A DNA stretch of 64,000 nucleotides, from NCBI GenBank assembly GCA_013215825.1, contig JABSQN010000004.1, positions 496,001 through 560,000 on the forward strand. Direction: 5' to 3'. Made by a program: the position numbers and the translations under genes. The stretch is from Piscirickettsiaceae bacterium. GTDB lineage: Bacteria > Pseudomonadota > Gammaproteobacteria > Nitrosococcales > Methylophagaceae. Within the stretch, counting starts at the first letter, position 1. Each line of letters opens with the position of its first letter. The notes below the pieces were generated by a model. That model saw only the letters and a list, made by a program, of their open reading frames with translations. It ran no database searches and had not been told where the DNA came from. Shown here piece after piece: positions 36,778-47,433 of this stretch.

Positions 36778-37974
36778 ATGAACCCAGATCTGGCACTACT
36801 ACATCCTTACCCCTTTGAAAAATTGGCTGAACTCAAGTCAGGATGTACACCACCTGAAAACTTGGCACATATTGCATTATCAATCGGTGAACCTAAACAC
36901 CCTACTCCAGGCTTTATCACGGAAGCAGTCATAGAGCACCTGCACGGTTTATCTAGTTATCCATCGACAATAGGGACTATTGAACTTCGCAGTGCGATTA
37001 GCTCCTGGTTGGATAAACGTTTTCACCTTAATGGCAATATCGATCCGCTTACACAAGTCTTACCGGTTAATGGCACCCGTGAAGCTTTGTTTTCTTTTGC
37101 ACAAGTGGTGATTGATCGCAATACGGATAAGCCTTTAGTGTTGATGCCTAATCCTTTCTATCAAATTTATGAAGGTGCTGCTATTTTGGCTGGGGCAGAG
37201 CCCTATTTCTTAAACTGCAATGCTGATAACAACTTTATCCCTGATTTTGCCAGTGTGACCAGCGATATTTGGGATCGTTGCCAACTACTCTATATATGCA
37301 GTCCAGGCAACCCAACCGGCGCCGTTGTCGACCAAGCAACATTGACATCGCTTATTGAACTCGCCCATAAACATAATTTTATTATTGCCGCTGATGAATG
37401 TTATTCAGAAATCTATTTTGATGATGCCCATCCACCGGTAGGCTTATTAGAAACGGCTATCCAAGCGGGTTATCCTGATTTTAGTCATTGTGTGGTTTTT
37501 CATAGCTTATCAAAACGCTCTAATGCCCCGGGACTGCGTTCAGGATTTGTCGCCGGCGATGCTAAGGTATTAAAAAACTTTTTACGCTATCGTACTTACC
37601 ACGGTTCAGCCATGCCACCCGCCACGCAATCTGCGTCACTGATTGCTTGGCAAGATGAAGACCACGTAGATTATAACCGCCAGCTTTACCGTGAGAAATT
37701 TACCGCTGTACTTAAAATATTATCGCCAGTGATGAATGTTAGTTTGCCTGAGGCTGGCTTCTATTTATGGGCTGAAACACCTATTTCCGATACCGAATTT
37801 ACTCGTCGTCTTTTTGATGAACACAATGTCACGGTTTTGCCGGGTAGCTTTTTAGCGCGTGATACGGCTTCCAGTAATCCAGGACAAAATAGAATTCGCA
37901 TGGCTCTAGTTGCTCCAATTGAAGACTGTATTAATGCGGCACATCGAATACGAACACTAATTGAAAGCTTATAA
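36778..37974 (+). CDS. dapC: Succinyldiaminopimelate aminotransferase
   Basis: This PLP aminotransferase of 398 residues matches DapC, which transfers amino groups to N-succinyl-2-amino-6-ketopimelate in lysine and peptidoglycan synthesis. LLHPYPFEKLAEL, LSIGEPKHPTPGFI, NGTREALFSFAQ, SPGNPTGAVV, DECYSEIYFD and the PLP-lysine motif SLSKRSNAPGLRSGF are seen. dapE lies downstream with a yffB/arsC-like gene between, an arrangement known in gammaproteobacteria, usually next to dapD. Confidence 0.92.
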   Translation: MNPDLALLHPYPFEKLAELKSGCTPPENLAHIALSIGEPKHPTPGFITEAVIEHLHGLSSYPSTIGTIELRSAISSWLDKRFHLNGNIDPLTQVLPVNGTREALFSFAQVVIDRNTDKPLVLMPNPFYQIYEGAAILAGAEPYFLNCNADNNFIPDFASVTSDIWDRCQLLYICSPGNPTGAVVDQATLTSLIELAHKHNFIIAADECYSEIYFDDAHPPVGLLETAIQAGYPDFSHCVVFHSLSKRSNAPGLRSGFVAGDAKVLKNFLRYRTYHGSAMPPATQSASLIAWQDEDHVDYNRQLYREKFTAVLKILSPVMNVSLPEAGFYLWAETPISDTEFTRRLFDEHNVTVLPGSFLARDTASSNPGQNRIRMALVAPIEDCINAAHRIRTLIESL

Positions 37975-38073
37975 ATCAAGCCCTTTAGAGAACGTTCAAA
38001 AATGAGCAATATTCAACAAATTATTACGTGATATTTAATAGTCAACTGTCTGAATAAATCCAATCTACACTCT

Positions 38074-38097
38074 GTAGTGTCGGACTTCAGTCCGACA
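38074..38097 (+). repeat. REP-type hairpin with GTAG head
   Basis: GTAG (38074-38077) is followed by TGTCGGAC, loop TTCA, GTCCGACA, an 8-bp perfect hairpin ending at 38097. A tetranucleotide GTAG at the foot of a short hairpin is the mark of REP elements moved by RAYT (TnpA-REP) transposases. It lies 12 bases before the start of yffB. I see no second copy in the window. Confidence 0.7.
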
Positions 38098-38109
38098 ATG
38101 GTGAGAAGT

Positions 38110-39599
<1,490 letters not shown>

Positions 39600-39612
39600 A
39601 TCTATTCTAACC

Positions 39613-39903
39613 GTGAAAAACATCCTTAAGCAACGTCACTGGCTTTATCTGCTGGCAGCATTATTGCTGTTTATGCAGACGTTTGCCATTTGGCATGATG
39701 TATCACATCCCTATCATGTTGCTAGTGAGCAATGTGATCGTCTTGCAAGCATTAGTCACACTCCAACACTCGATACTATTACATCAATACCTTTGCCGTT
39801 CATCAGCCACTCTTGTGCTGTTGAGGCTCGTTTCTCAGTCGCCTTTGTATCGATAAAGTTACGCAACAACCATAGTATTCGCGCTCCTCCTCTTTTCTCA
39901 TAG
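39613..39903 (+). CDS. Small exported His/Cys-containing protein (DUF2946-like)
   Basis: The 96-residue protein starts at GTG with a hydrophobic signal-like N-terminus (WLYLLAALLLFMQTFA) followed by WHDVSHPYHVASEQCDRL. Two cysteines, several histidines and a C-terminal RAPPLFS are reminiscent of the DUF2946 family seen beside metal-transport genes. It lies between dapE and the zinc-type uptake genes, so a role in metal handling is inferred. The match to DUF2946 is by eye and uncertain. Confidence 0.5.
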   Translation: MKNILKQRHWLYLLAALLLFMQTFAIWHDVSHPYHVASEQCDRLASISHTPTLDTITSIPLPFISHSCAVEARFSVAFVSIKLRNNHSIRAPPLFS

Positions 39904-40023
39904 CCCACATCCCAAAAAAATCGACAGTTTAGATCCGTCCTTGATAGACGTGTTTCTGCCTGTTATTTATACCCAATGTCATTAGAAATGCAGATTTTGG
40001 GTGTCTAGCTATGAGGAAATATC

Positions 40024-41385
40024 ATGAAAAAATCACGTTTAGCACTGCTGATTGCAGTGACGTTGGTATCGTCGCCTGTATTTTCAGATGACATTGACAG
40101 TTTAAAAAAAGAACTTGCTCAAATGCGAATCGACTATGAAAGCCGTATCAATCAATTAGAACAACGTGTTATCCGAGCAGAAAAAACTGTTCAGACCAAT
40201 AACACCATTGTCACCAAAATAATTGAACAGCCCACTGCACGCAAAAAAATAGCGAGCAACAATAGCTTTAATCCTGCCATTAGCATGGTGTTAAATGGGC
40301 AATTTAGTAGCTACCGTGGTGATGCTGATGCTTATGAACTAAATGGCTTTAGTTTACAGGGTGAAGGTGACTTAGCTACTGAAGGTTTTTCATTAGGTGA
40401 AAGCGAAATCACCATGAGTGCCAGCATTGATCAGCTTTTATTCGGCCAATCGACTATTGCCTTTCACGATCATGAAGGTGAAACTGAAATAGAAATTGAA
40501 GAAGCATTTATTGAAACACTGGGTTTAAATAATGGCCTGACTATTCGAGCAGGTCGCTTCTTTTCACCTATTGCTTATTTGAATGAAAAACATATTCATG
40601 CATGGAATTTTGCTGATGCACCGCTCATTTACCGTGGTCTATTTGGTAATCAACTATCAACTGATGGCTTGAAATTATCCTATTTATTACCTACTGATTT
40701 ATTTGTTGAGCTCGGTGGCACACTCGGTAATGGCGATCAATATCCAGGCAGTGGTGAACATAGTGGTATCGGCGATTGGTTAATTTATACCCGTACCGGT
40801 GGCGATATCGGCACCAACCATAGTTGGCAAGCCAGTGCTTCTCATTGGCAAGCCAGTCCTGATAATCGGGCTTATAGTGGTGGTCATGATCATGGGGGAA
40901 CAGGCGGTGCAGATCCCGTTCTATTTAATGGTGATACTGAAATTAGCAATATCTCCTTAGTCTATAAATGGGCTCCCGATGGTAACTTTAGACAACAAAA
41001 TATTACCTTATTAAGTGAGTATTTCTATCTCAGTGAAAATGGCCAGCTAAACAATAGTGCTGAATCAGCATCCTATGATGGCAAACAATATGGCGGTTTT
41101 ATTGAAGGTCTATACCAATTCACTCCTCAGTGGCGTGCTGGTCTTCGTTATGACTGGTTAGGCAGCAAACTTCGTGCTTCTGATGATGAATTATTAACTG
41201 ATGCTGATTTAGATTTCTCAGATTTTAATCCTCAACGTTACAGCTTAATGTTGGAATGGTTGCCAAGTGAATTCAGTCGTATCCGCGCACAAATCAATCA
41301 TGATAAATCCTCACGTAATGAGGACACCCAATTATTTTTGCAATACACCGTTAGCATTGGTGCTCATAGTGCACATAGTTTTTAA
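40024..41385 (+). CDS. Outer-membrane channel of a zinc-type uptake locus
   Basis: The 453-residue protein has a signal peptide (cut near FSD-DIDS), a coiled coil (residues about 26-58; SLKKELAQMRIDYESRINQLEQRV) and a beta-barrel rich in aromatic, alternating strands ending in F, as outer-membrane barrels do. His-rich stretches such as HDHEGETEIEIEE and SGGHDHGG suggest metal handling. It is followed by a ZnuA-like binding protein 11 bases downstream. It belongs to the porin-like proteins seen with zinc-regulated ABC genes; no TonB-box was identified. Confidence 0.75.
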   Translation: MKKSRLALLIAVTLVSSPVFSDDIDSLKKELAQMRIDYESRINQLEQRVIRAEKTVQTNNTIVTKIIEQPTARKKIASNNSFNPAISMVLNGQFSSYRGDADAYELNGFSLQGEGDLATEGFSLGESEITMSASIDQLLFGQSTIAFHDHEGETEIEIEEAFIETLGLNNGLTIRAGRFFSPIAYLNEKHIHAWNFADAPLIYRGLFGNQLSTDGLKLSYLLPTDLFVELGGTLGNGDQYPGSGEHSGIGDWLIYTRTGGDIGTNHSWQASASHWQASPDNRAYSGGHDHGGTGGADPVLFNGDTEISNISLVYKWAPDGNFRQQNITLLSEYFYLSENGQLNNSAESASYDGKQYGGFIEGLYQFTPQWRAGLRYDWLGSKLRASDDELLTDADLDFSDFNPQRYSLMLEWLPSEFSRIRAQINHDKSSRNEDTQLFLQYTVSIGAHSAHSF

Positions 41386-41396
41386 GGATTAATCTA

Positions 41397-42290
41397 ATGA
41401 AAAATATACTTTTTGTACTACTTATTTTAAGTAGTTTCCCTAGTGCCGCTGATATCAATATTTTTGCCTGTGAACCTGAATGGGCATCATTAAGTCAAGA
41501 GCTTGGTGGCGATAAAGTCACTGTGTTTTCTGCTACCACTGGCCTACAGGATCCACACTATATTCAAGCTCGTCCTAGCCTAATTGCTAAGGCAAGGCGA
41601 GCAGATTTATTAGTGTGTACGGGGGCTGAATTGGAAACGGGCTGGCTCCCTTTATTGCAACGAAAATCAGGTAATGCTGCCATTCAAAATGGTGCGACAG
41701 GTTATTTTATGGCAACTGACTATGTGGCTTTATTGGATATTCCAAGCTCACTGGATCGTAGTCAAGGTGATGTACATTCTGCGGGCAACCCACATATTCA
41801 AACCAGCCCGCTCAATATTATGCAGGTCGCACAGGCACTGTCACAACGAATGCAAGACCTTGATTATCACAACGCAACTTTTTACCAACAACGCTGGCAG
41901 GATTTCAGTCAACGCTGGCAAATAGCAATAGATAAATGGCAACAACAAGCACAACCAATTAAAAATATGCCTATCGTTGTGCAACATAATAGTTGGATTT
42001 ATCTATTTGATTGGTTGGCGTTGAAAAAAGTTGCCGTATTGGAGGCTAAAGCAGGTGTGCCCCCCACTGTTAATGATTTAAACACTATTCTTAAGCAACT
42101 CAAAACGACGCCCGCTAAAATAGTTATTCATGCTGCATATCAATCACCAAGAGCAACTGACTGGCTAGTTAATAAAACGAATATTAACAAAGTGACATTA
42201 GCCTTTACTGTTGGCGGAAATGAACCGAGCCATGATTTGTTTAGCTTGTTTGACGATACGATTCAACGTCTACTGAGTGCTAACAAATGA
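41397..42290 (+). CDS. ZnuA-like metal-binding periplasmic protein
   Basis: The 297-residue protein has a signal peptide and the cluster A-I metal solute-binding fold: ACEPEWASLSQELGGDKVTV, DPHYIQARPSLIAKARRADLLVCTGAELETGWLP and GNPHIQTSPLNIMQVAQAL. VQHNSWIYLFDWLALKKVAVLEAKAGVPPTV gives another histidine. The metal ligands include the His residues of DPH, GNPH and QHN. Zinc is the best guess; manganese or iron are possible. The gene overlaps the permease by 4 bases. Confidence 0.88.
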   Translation: MKNILFVLLILSSFPSAADINIFACEPEWASLSQELGGDKVTVFSATTGLQDPHYIQARPSLIAKARRADLLVCTGAELETGWLPLLQRKSGNAAIQNGATGYFMATDYVALLDIPSSLDRSQGDVHSAGNPHIQTSPLNIMQVAQALSQRMQDLDYHNATFYQQRWQDFSQRWQIAIDKWQQQAQPIKNMPIVVQHNSWIYLFDWLALKKVAVLEAKAGVPPTVNDLNTILKQLKTTPAKIVIHAAYQSPRATDWLVNKTNINKVTLAFTVGGNEPSHDLFSLFDDTIQRLLSANK

Positions 42291-43066
42291 GCTGGGCCGA
42301 CGTTGATCTGATACTACTTGCACCCGCATTTTTTGCGGGTGTACTCGTACTCTCAACCCATATTCCTTTAGGCCAGGAAGTGCTCAAACGTGGCATTATC
42401 TTTATTGATCTTGCTATCGCACAAATTGCTGCTTTAGGTGTTATTGCCGCCATCGTGTTGGGCGGAGATCTGGCTGGCTGGCAAGTTCAATTCTTTGCTG
42501 GCCTAAGTGCCATTATGGGTGCAAGTCTAATTCATTGGCTAGAACAACGTTACGCAGACAGTTTGGAAGCATTAATTGGTTTATTATTTGTGCTTGCTGC
42601 CAGTGCTGCATTATTACTCATCAGTCATGCACCACATAGTGATGAATTATTACATGACTTACTGGTCGGGCAGATTTTGTGGGTTAGTAACCAACAATTA
42701 CTGTGGGTACTGGCACTTTATATTCCACTACTCATCACTTGGTTTACTTTCGATTGCAGACAACGTCCAATAGTATTTTATCTTATATTTTCCTTGGCGG
42801 TAACGGCTTCTGTGCAATTGGTTGGGATTTATTTAGTATTTGCCAGTTTGATTCTACCGGCACTTGCCAGTCGTTCTATTGTGAAATCAAGCCATCGGCT
42901 TCTCATTTCTTACGCGCTAGGTTTAAGCGGTTATCTCATTGGCCTTTTGGCTTCACTGTTTTTTGATCTACCAATGGGAGCAATCACCGTTTGGACCTTA
43001 TTAGCAGTGATGTTAATAAGCAAACCATTACTATATAGAGCTTCAAAGAAAACTCTGGTACAGTAA
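42287..43066 (+). CDS. ZnuB-like metal ABC permease
   Basis: A 259-residue integral membrane permease of the metal ABC-3 family: VLVLSTHIPLGQEVLKRGIIFIDLAIAQIAALGVI, with later ILPALASRS and SGYLIGLLASLFFDLPMGAITVWTL. It overlaps the binding-protein gene by 4 bases. The normal third part, an ATPase (ZnuC), is not before or after it; the next gene is a DUF4870-type protein. The ATPase may be encoded elsewhere or shared. Confidence 0.88.
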   Translation: MSWADVDLILLAPAFFAGVLVLSTHIPLGQEVLKRGIIFIDLAIAQIAALGVIAAIVLGGDLAGWQVQFFAGLSAIMGASLIHWLEQRYADSLEALIGLLFVLAASAALLLISHAPHSDELLHDLLVGQILWVSNQQLLWVLALYIPLLITWFTFDCRQRPIVFYLIFSLAVTASVQLVGIYLVFASLILPALASRSIVKSSHRLLISYALGLSGYLIGLLASLFFDLPMGAITVWTLLAVMLISKPLLYRASKKTLVQ

Positions 43067-43098
43067 CCACTTTTTGTAATGTTCATAAAGGATTTGAC

Positions 43099-43440
43099 AT
43101 GTCAGAAGTACCCGTAAGCACCACTACCCCAAAACTAATATATATCTTATTTTTAGCCAATATTGTTGTTCCATTTCTTAGTTTGATTGGTGTAGTAATG
43201 GCTTATGTCAATAAAGCTGATGCACCAGAATGGTTGCAAAGCCATTACCAATTCCAAATTCGTACGTTCTGGATTGGTCTACTTTATGTCATGATTGGTT
43301 TTATTTTGACCGTAATTATAATTGGCTGGTTTATTATATTATTTACGATAGTTTGGATGATAGTTCGCTGCGTAAAAGGCATGAAAGCTCTTGATGCCCA
43401 ACAAGCACATCCAAACCCAACAGCGTGGATGTTTTCTTAA
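43099..43440 (+). CDS. DUF4870-family small membrane protein
   Basis: The 113-residue protein has three membrane segments. IYILFLANIVVPFLSLIGVVMAYVNK, SHYQFQIRTFWIGLLYVMIGFIL and VWMIVRCVKGMKALDAQQ are the DUF4870 pattern. The function is unknown. It starts 32 bases after the permease with its own AAAGGA site. It may belong to the zinc operon but the family occurs in many contexts. Confidence 0.8.
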   Translation: MSEVPVSTTTPKLIYILFLANIVVPFLSLIGVVMAYVNKADAPEWLQSHYQFQIRTFWIGLLYVMIGFILTVIIIGWFIILFTIVWMIVRCVKGMKALDAQQAHPNPTAWMFS

Positions 43441-43446
43441 ATCATC

Positions 43447-43894
43447 CTATCTTCTTGCTAAAAATACAGTATTGGCAATATCTTCGGCAGTTAACGTCAC
43501 CGTGTTTTTATAATTGTTATCTGCACGCTATTCATTATCTTTAAACCTTACCCTAGAAAATTCCGTTCCTGTATTGCCCGGGGCAATATTTGTTATACGA
43601 ATTCCTGTTCCTAATAAATCTGCACGTAATGCTAATGGAAACTGCCTCACAAAGGCTTTACTCGCACAATATACATTGCCGCTAATTATCTGCAACTGAG
43701 CCAATATTAATAATGTAACCCTGCTTATGCTGTTTCATCTTGGGTAAACCGTTTGAGTACAATACATTAACCCTTTAATCTTGGTCTCCCAATCATCTAA
43801 ATTAGCCTCATCGGCAGGTTCTAAGCCTAATGCAAGCACTGGTTGCCAAGCGAGTACAGGTTTAGCCAAAGCCTAATGTTGCACCTGTTATCAT
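43447..43894 (-). pseudogene. Decayed YdfG-type short-chain dehydrogenase
   Basis: Reading the minus strand gives pieces of a short-chain dehydrogenase. It starts MITGATLGFG at 43894, the nucleotide-binding Gly motif, but stops at once. After a large internal deletion LALGLEPADEANLDDWETK, then GLMYCTQTVYP, GNVYCASKAFVRQFPLALRADLLGTGIRITN and TEFSRVRFKDN appear in different frames, ending with LTAEDIANTVFLARR. These match YdfG-type NADP-dependent 3-hydroxy acid dehydrogenases. Several stops, frame changes and the loss of about 70 residues show it is dead. No other gene is in this gap. Confidence 0.88.
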
Positions 43895-43913
43895 TATCGA
43901 TATACGTTTTTAA

Positions 43914-45314
43914 CTAACCTTCTGGACGTTGAGCCAAAATCTCTAATGCTGCAATACGATAAGCCTCGGCCAGTGTTGGAAAATTAAACGTACTCTCAAC
44001 AAATATATCCACATCTGCATCACATAACATCGCCATATGTCCAATATGTACCACTTCTGTTGAGCCTTCACCGACTAACATCACGCCTAATATTTTCTTG
44101 CCTTGTGCATCCGCAACAATTTTAAGCATACCTTCGGTATTACCTGATATTTGACCACGTGCCACTTCAGAAAACTGTGCAGTTCCCACAAGTATATTTC
44201 CATATTGTTCACGCGCTTGCTTTTCCGTTAAGCCAACTGATGAGAGTTCTGGAATAGAGTAAATACCAGCGGGAATAAGTTGACTCATTGAACCGATTGT
44301 TATGCCAAGTGCATTACATGCGGCTCTACGTCCTTGCTCCATCGAAGCCGAGGCCAATGATGGCGGTCCAATAACATCACCAGCGGCATAGATGTTTTCT
44401 ACATCGGTACGCAAATTATCATCAACACTAATCAAGCCACGGTCATTAAGCGCTAGACCCGCATTCTCCAGCTGTAATCCTTTTACATTAGCTAACCGTC
44501 CGGCAGCACATAGTAATTTTTGACTTCGTATAACGGTACCATCTTCACATTCGGTGACAACATCACTAATATCATCCCAATACACCTTTGTGACGGTTTG
44601 ACTGCCCAGCCATGTGCCACCCATCGCTTTAAAGGCTTGAACAAACGTGTTCGTCATATCTTCATCTAAAAAACCAAGAGGTGTCGGATAACGATCAATC
44701 ATGGTGACTTTAACGCCCAAGGCTTGAAAGATGGAGGCATATTCACTAGCGATTACACCACCGCCTAAAACAGTTAGACTAGAGGGTAAATACAGCATGG
44801 ATAGAATAGAGTCGCTATCAAAAACATGTTCATGATCAATAGGAATATTATCGGGTTTACGTGGATAAGATCCTGCGGCGATAATGACGGTATCAACATT
44901 AACATCGTAGCTTTCGCCATCAACCTTGGTGATCTTAATGGTGTGACTATCTACAAAACTTGCACGACCATGGATCCTATCGATATTATTGCGATCTATT
45001 TGTTTTCGCATATAGCGATCATGAGAGTTCAAGACTTCATCTAAACGATCAAACAAGGTGCTCATTTCAGTATCTTCGGCTAATTCAAAATTAGCCAACG
45101 CTGCATTTTGACGCATATGTTTTACGCGTAAGGCATTTTCACGCAAGGTCTTCGATGGAATTGTACCTTTATGAACACATGCACCACCGAACAAACTATC
45201 ACGCTCAATAATGGCAACTTTCTTACCTGATTTTGCCGCTTGAACGGCTGACTTTTGCCCTGCAGGTCCACTTCCGATAACAAATACATCGTAATCAAAT
45301 TCCACATCGTTCAT
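43914..45314 (-). CDS. sthA: Soluble pyridine nucleotide transhydrogenase
   Basis: SthA is an FAD protein that moves reducing equivalents between NADPH and NAD. The 466 residues have the FAD motif GSGPAGQKSAVQAAK, the GGACVHKGTIPSKTLRE signature, in which the second redox cysteine of disulphide reductases is Thr as in SthA, the NAD(P) motif LGGGVIASEYASIF, and the dimer domain IPELSSVGLTEKQA. It overlaps the HDOD gene by 4 bases. The length is normal for SthA (about 465). Confidence 0.94.
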   Translation of the reverse strand: MNDVEFDYDVFVIGSGPAGQKSAVQAAKSGKKVAIIERDSLFGGACVHKGTIPSKTLRENALRVKHMRQNAALANFELAEDTEMSTLFDRLDEVLNSHDRYMRKQIDRNNIDRIHGRASFVDSHTIKITKVDGESYDVNVDTVIIAAGSYPRKPDNIPIDHEHVFDSDSILSMLYLPSSLTVLGGGVIASEYASIFQALGVKVTMIDRYPTPLGFLDEDMTNTFVQAFKAMGGTWLGSQTVTKVYWDDISDVVTECEDGTVIRSQKLLCAAGRLANVKGLQLENAGLALNDRGLISVDDNLRTDVENIYAAGDVIGPPSLASASMEQGRRAACNALGITIGSMSQLIPAGIYSIPELSSVGLTEKQAREQYGNILVGTAQFSEVARGQISGNTEGMLKIVADAQGKKILGVMLVGEGSTEVVHIGHMAMLCDADVDIFVESTFNFPTLAEAYRIAALEILAQRPEG

Positions 45315-46165
45315 GATGATAAGCCCTCTAATCTTGCCTTAACATCATCTGTCTTGGCTAGTAATTCTTCGACTTCATCTTGATAGATGTTGAGTGTTGA
45401 AAATGCAGGTAATGTGAATAAAATTTCTTTATCTAATTTATCTGGTGTCAACATATAGGTGGCAAAACGTGAACCCACGTTGATATGGGCGGCATGCTCG
45501 CCCACCACTTGCTCACTATTATTATCAGAATAGGCACTGACAGCATCAATAACTAATTCTGGCATTTGCCATGTATTCACAATCGCCACACTCACTTGAT
45601 GGCAATGTGTTTTTTCTAAATGGTGTACATCACTTTTATTCAATATAACATTATGTTTTTCTGCTAATTCTAAGATGGCTTGCAATACCGCAGGGCGACC
45701 AATTGAATGTAATAATCCTGCCAGAAATGCAACCTCAACATTACTTCGTCCTTGCCGAGCAACCTCTTTAGACCACAGCGATGTTGCCAATGCATGCCGC
45801 CAAATATCAGCTACATAGTCTTCATATCCCGGTGTACTAAACATTTTTGCACCAATAGATGCCGTTAATGCAATTTCACTGATAATCCCCATTCCCAGCC
45901 GAGCTATTGCTTGTTGAAGAGATACCAAATTTGCCAATGGCGTGTAGGCGACCGAGTTAGCAATACGCATAACATGCCCTGCAAGCGATTGATCACCTTG
46001 AATCAATGCGGCCATTTCACCCGCATCAGAATCAGGATTTTGTGCTAGTAATAAGACTTTATTCGCCACCTCAGGTAATAGAGGCACTTCGATACTTCCG
46101 CGATTAATAAGATGTTTTAACTCTTCTTTTAATGATTCTGACACGCTACTTTCCTTAATACCCAA
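45311..46165 (-). CDS. HDOD-domain protein
   Basis: The 284-residue protein carries an HDOD domain: VPLLPEVANKVLLLAQNPDSDAGEMAALIQGDQSLAGHVMRIANS and VAFLAGLLHSIGRPAVLQAI. HDOD domains resemble HD phosphohydrolases but often lack full catalytic sets and act in signalling. The HD-like pair is seen only as LLHSIG, so hydrolase activity is not expected. It lies between sthA and purU; its regulator role is unknown. Confidence 0.9.
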   Translation of the reverse strand: MGIKESSVSESLKEELKHLINRGSIEVPLLPEVANKVLLLAQNPDSDAGEMAALIQGDQSLAGHVMRIANSVAYTPLANLVSLQQAIARLGMGIISEIALTASIGAKMFSTPGYEDYVADIWRHALATSLWSKEVARQGRSNVEVAFLAGLLHSIGRPAVLQAILELAEKHNVILNKSDVHHLEKTHCHQVSVAIVNTWQMPELVIDAVSAYSDNNSEQVVGEHAAHINVGSRFATYMLTPDKLDKEILFTLPAFSTLNIYQDEVEELLAKTDDVKARLEGLSS

Positions 46166-46170
46166 GCTGG

Positions 46171-47028
46171 TTATACGCCTTCTGAAAAGACAATGGTTCG
46201 ACGACCTGAGATGATAATTCTATGTTCAATATGTGCTTTCACTGCTTTGGCTAAAACAAGACGTTCTATATCTTTACCAATCATCACTAAATCTTCTGGA
46301 CTATTATCGTGCATCACGCGTTCAACACCTTGTTCAATAATAGGGCCTTCATCTAAATCTGCTGTTGCATAATGCGAGGTTGCACCAATGATTTTAACGC
46401 CACGATCATAGGCTTGATGATAGGGTTTGGCACCTTGAAATGCCGGTAAGAAGCCATGATGGATATTTATTACTTGTCCTGCATGTTGCTCTACAAATTC
46501 TTCCGATAAGATTTGCATATAACGCGCCATAACAATGAGGTCGATATTATATTCAGCTAACAGTTTATTAATTTCTGCTTCTTGTTGCGGCTTAGTTTCT
46601 TTGCTGATTGGCAAATGATAAAACGGCTTATCGAACTGCTTTGCCATCTCAGATAAATCAGTATGATTACCAATAACCAAGGGAATTTCACATTTCAATT
46701 CACCTTCTAACTCACGTAATAACAAATCATAAGGACAGTGTGATGCTCGCGTTACTAATAATGCCACGCGATAAGGTTGATCTGAATAACGTACCGACCA
46801 TGTTAAGCTCAATGTATTCGCGAATGTAGTAAATTCATTAACTAGCGCCGCGCGCGCAGGCCCATCATTTTCTTCTAATTTAATGCGCATAAAATACTGG
46901 CCATCTTGCAGATCAGTATATTGTTGGCAATGTAATATATTGTATTCACGTTCAGCGAAAAAGCCTGTAATACCGGCTACCAATCCTTTTTGATCAGGAC
47001 ACTGGATTAAAAATGTAATGGTTTTCAT
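46171..47028 (-). CDS. purU: Formyltetrahydrofolate deformylase
   Basis: PurU hydrolyses 10-formyltetrahydrofolate to formate and tetrahydrofolate. The 285 residues have an N-terminal ACT domain (FLIQCPDQKGLVAGITGFFAEREYNI) and a formyltransferase-like domain with MARYMQILSEEFV, INIHHGFLPAFQGAKPYHQAYDRGVKIIGATSHY and TADLDEGPII, which hold the catalytic Asn/His/Asp type residues. The length is normal. It shares the minus-strand block with the HDOD gene, 5 bases apart. Confidence 0.96.
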   Translation of the reverse strand: MKTITFLIQCPDQKGLVAGITGFFAEREYNILHCQQYTDLQDGQYFMRIKLEENDGPARAALVNEFTTFANTLSLTWSVRYSDQPYRVALLVTRASHCPYDLLLRELEGELKCEIPLVIGNHTDLSEMAKQFDKPFYHLPISKETKPQQEAEINKLLAEYNIDLIVMARYMQILSEEFVEQHAGQVINIHHGFLPAFQGAKPYHQAYDRGVKIIGATSHYATADLDEGPIIEQGVERVMHDNSPEDLVMIGKDIERLVLAKAVKAHIEHRIIISGRRTIVFSEGV

Positions 47029-47082
47029 TGTTCGACTCTACCTTTGATGTGCACGGTTATTTTCTATGCTAGCACTACACAA

Positions 47083-47433
47083 TTACGAATATTCATTATA
47101 TTTATCCGAGCGACCTTTTGCTTTATCAACTGGATATTTCAGTGCGTTTTTCTCTATTTTAGCCGCTACGGCCTTATTAATATCAATGCCAACATCATGA
47201 CAAAGATAACTTAAATAGGCGACAACATCAGCCACTTCATCTTCTAGTTCTTCACGTTTATTTGACGCTAATTTAGCTGTAATCTCGTCATCGGTCTTCC
47301 ACTGAAACCACTCTAATAATTCTGATGCTTCGAGTGATAATGAAATCGCTAAGTCTTTTGGTGTGTGAAACTGTTCCCAGTCTCTTTCATGACGAAATTC
47401 AATTAAACGCTCTAATAATTCTGGTTTAAGCAT
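47083..47433 (-). CDS. MazG-like NTP pyrophosphohydrolase
   Basis: A 116-residue MazG-fold protein: LLERLIEFRHERDWEQFHTPKDLAISLSLEASELLEWFQW and ELEDEVADVVAYLSYLCHDVGIDINKAVAAKIEKN. The E-x2-E and E-x2-D metal motifs for nucleotide hydrolysis are present. The ATG at 47433 is chosen; longer frames run into the upstream hydrolase gene and add an unrelated stretch. The 8-base overlap with that gene suggests coupling. It probably clears non-canonical nucleotides; the substrate is not proven. Confidence 0.9.
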   Translation of the reverse strand: MLKPELLERLIEFRHERDWEQFHTPKDLAISLSLEASELLEWFQWKTDDEITAKLASNKREELEDEVADVVAYLSYLCHDVGIDINKAVAAKIEKNALKYPVDKAKGRSDKYNEYS

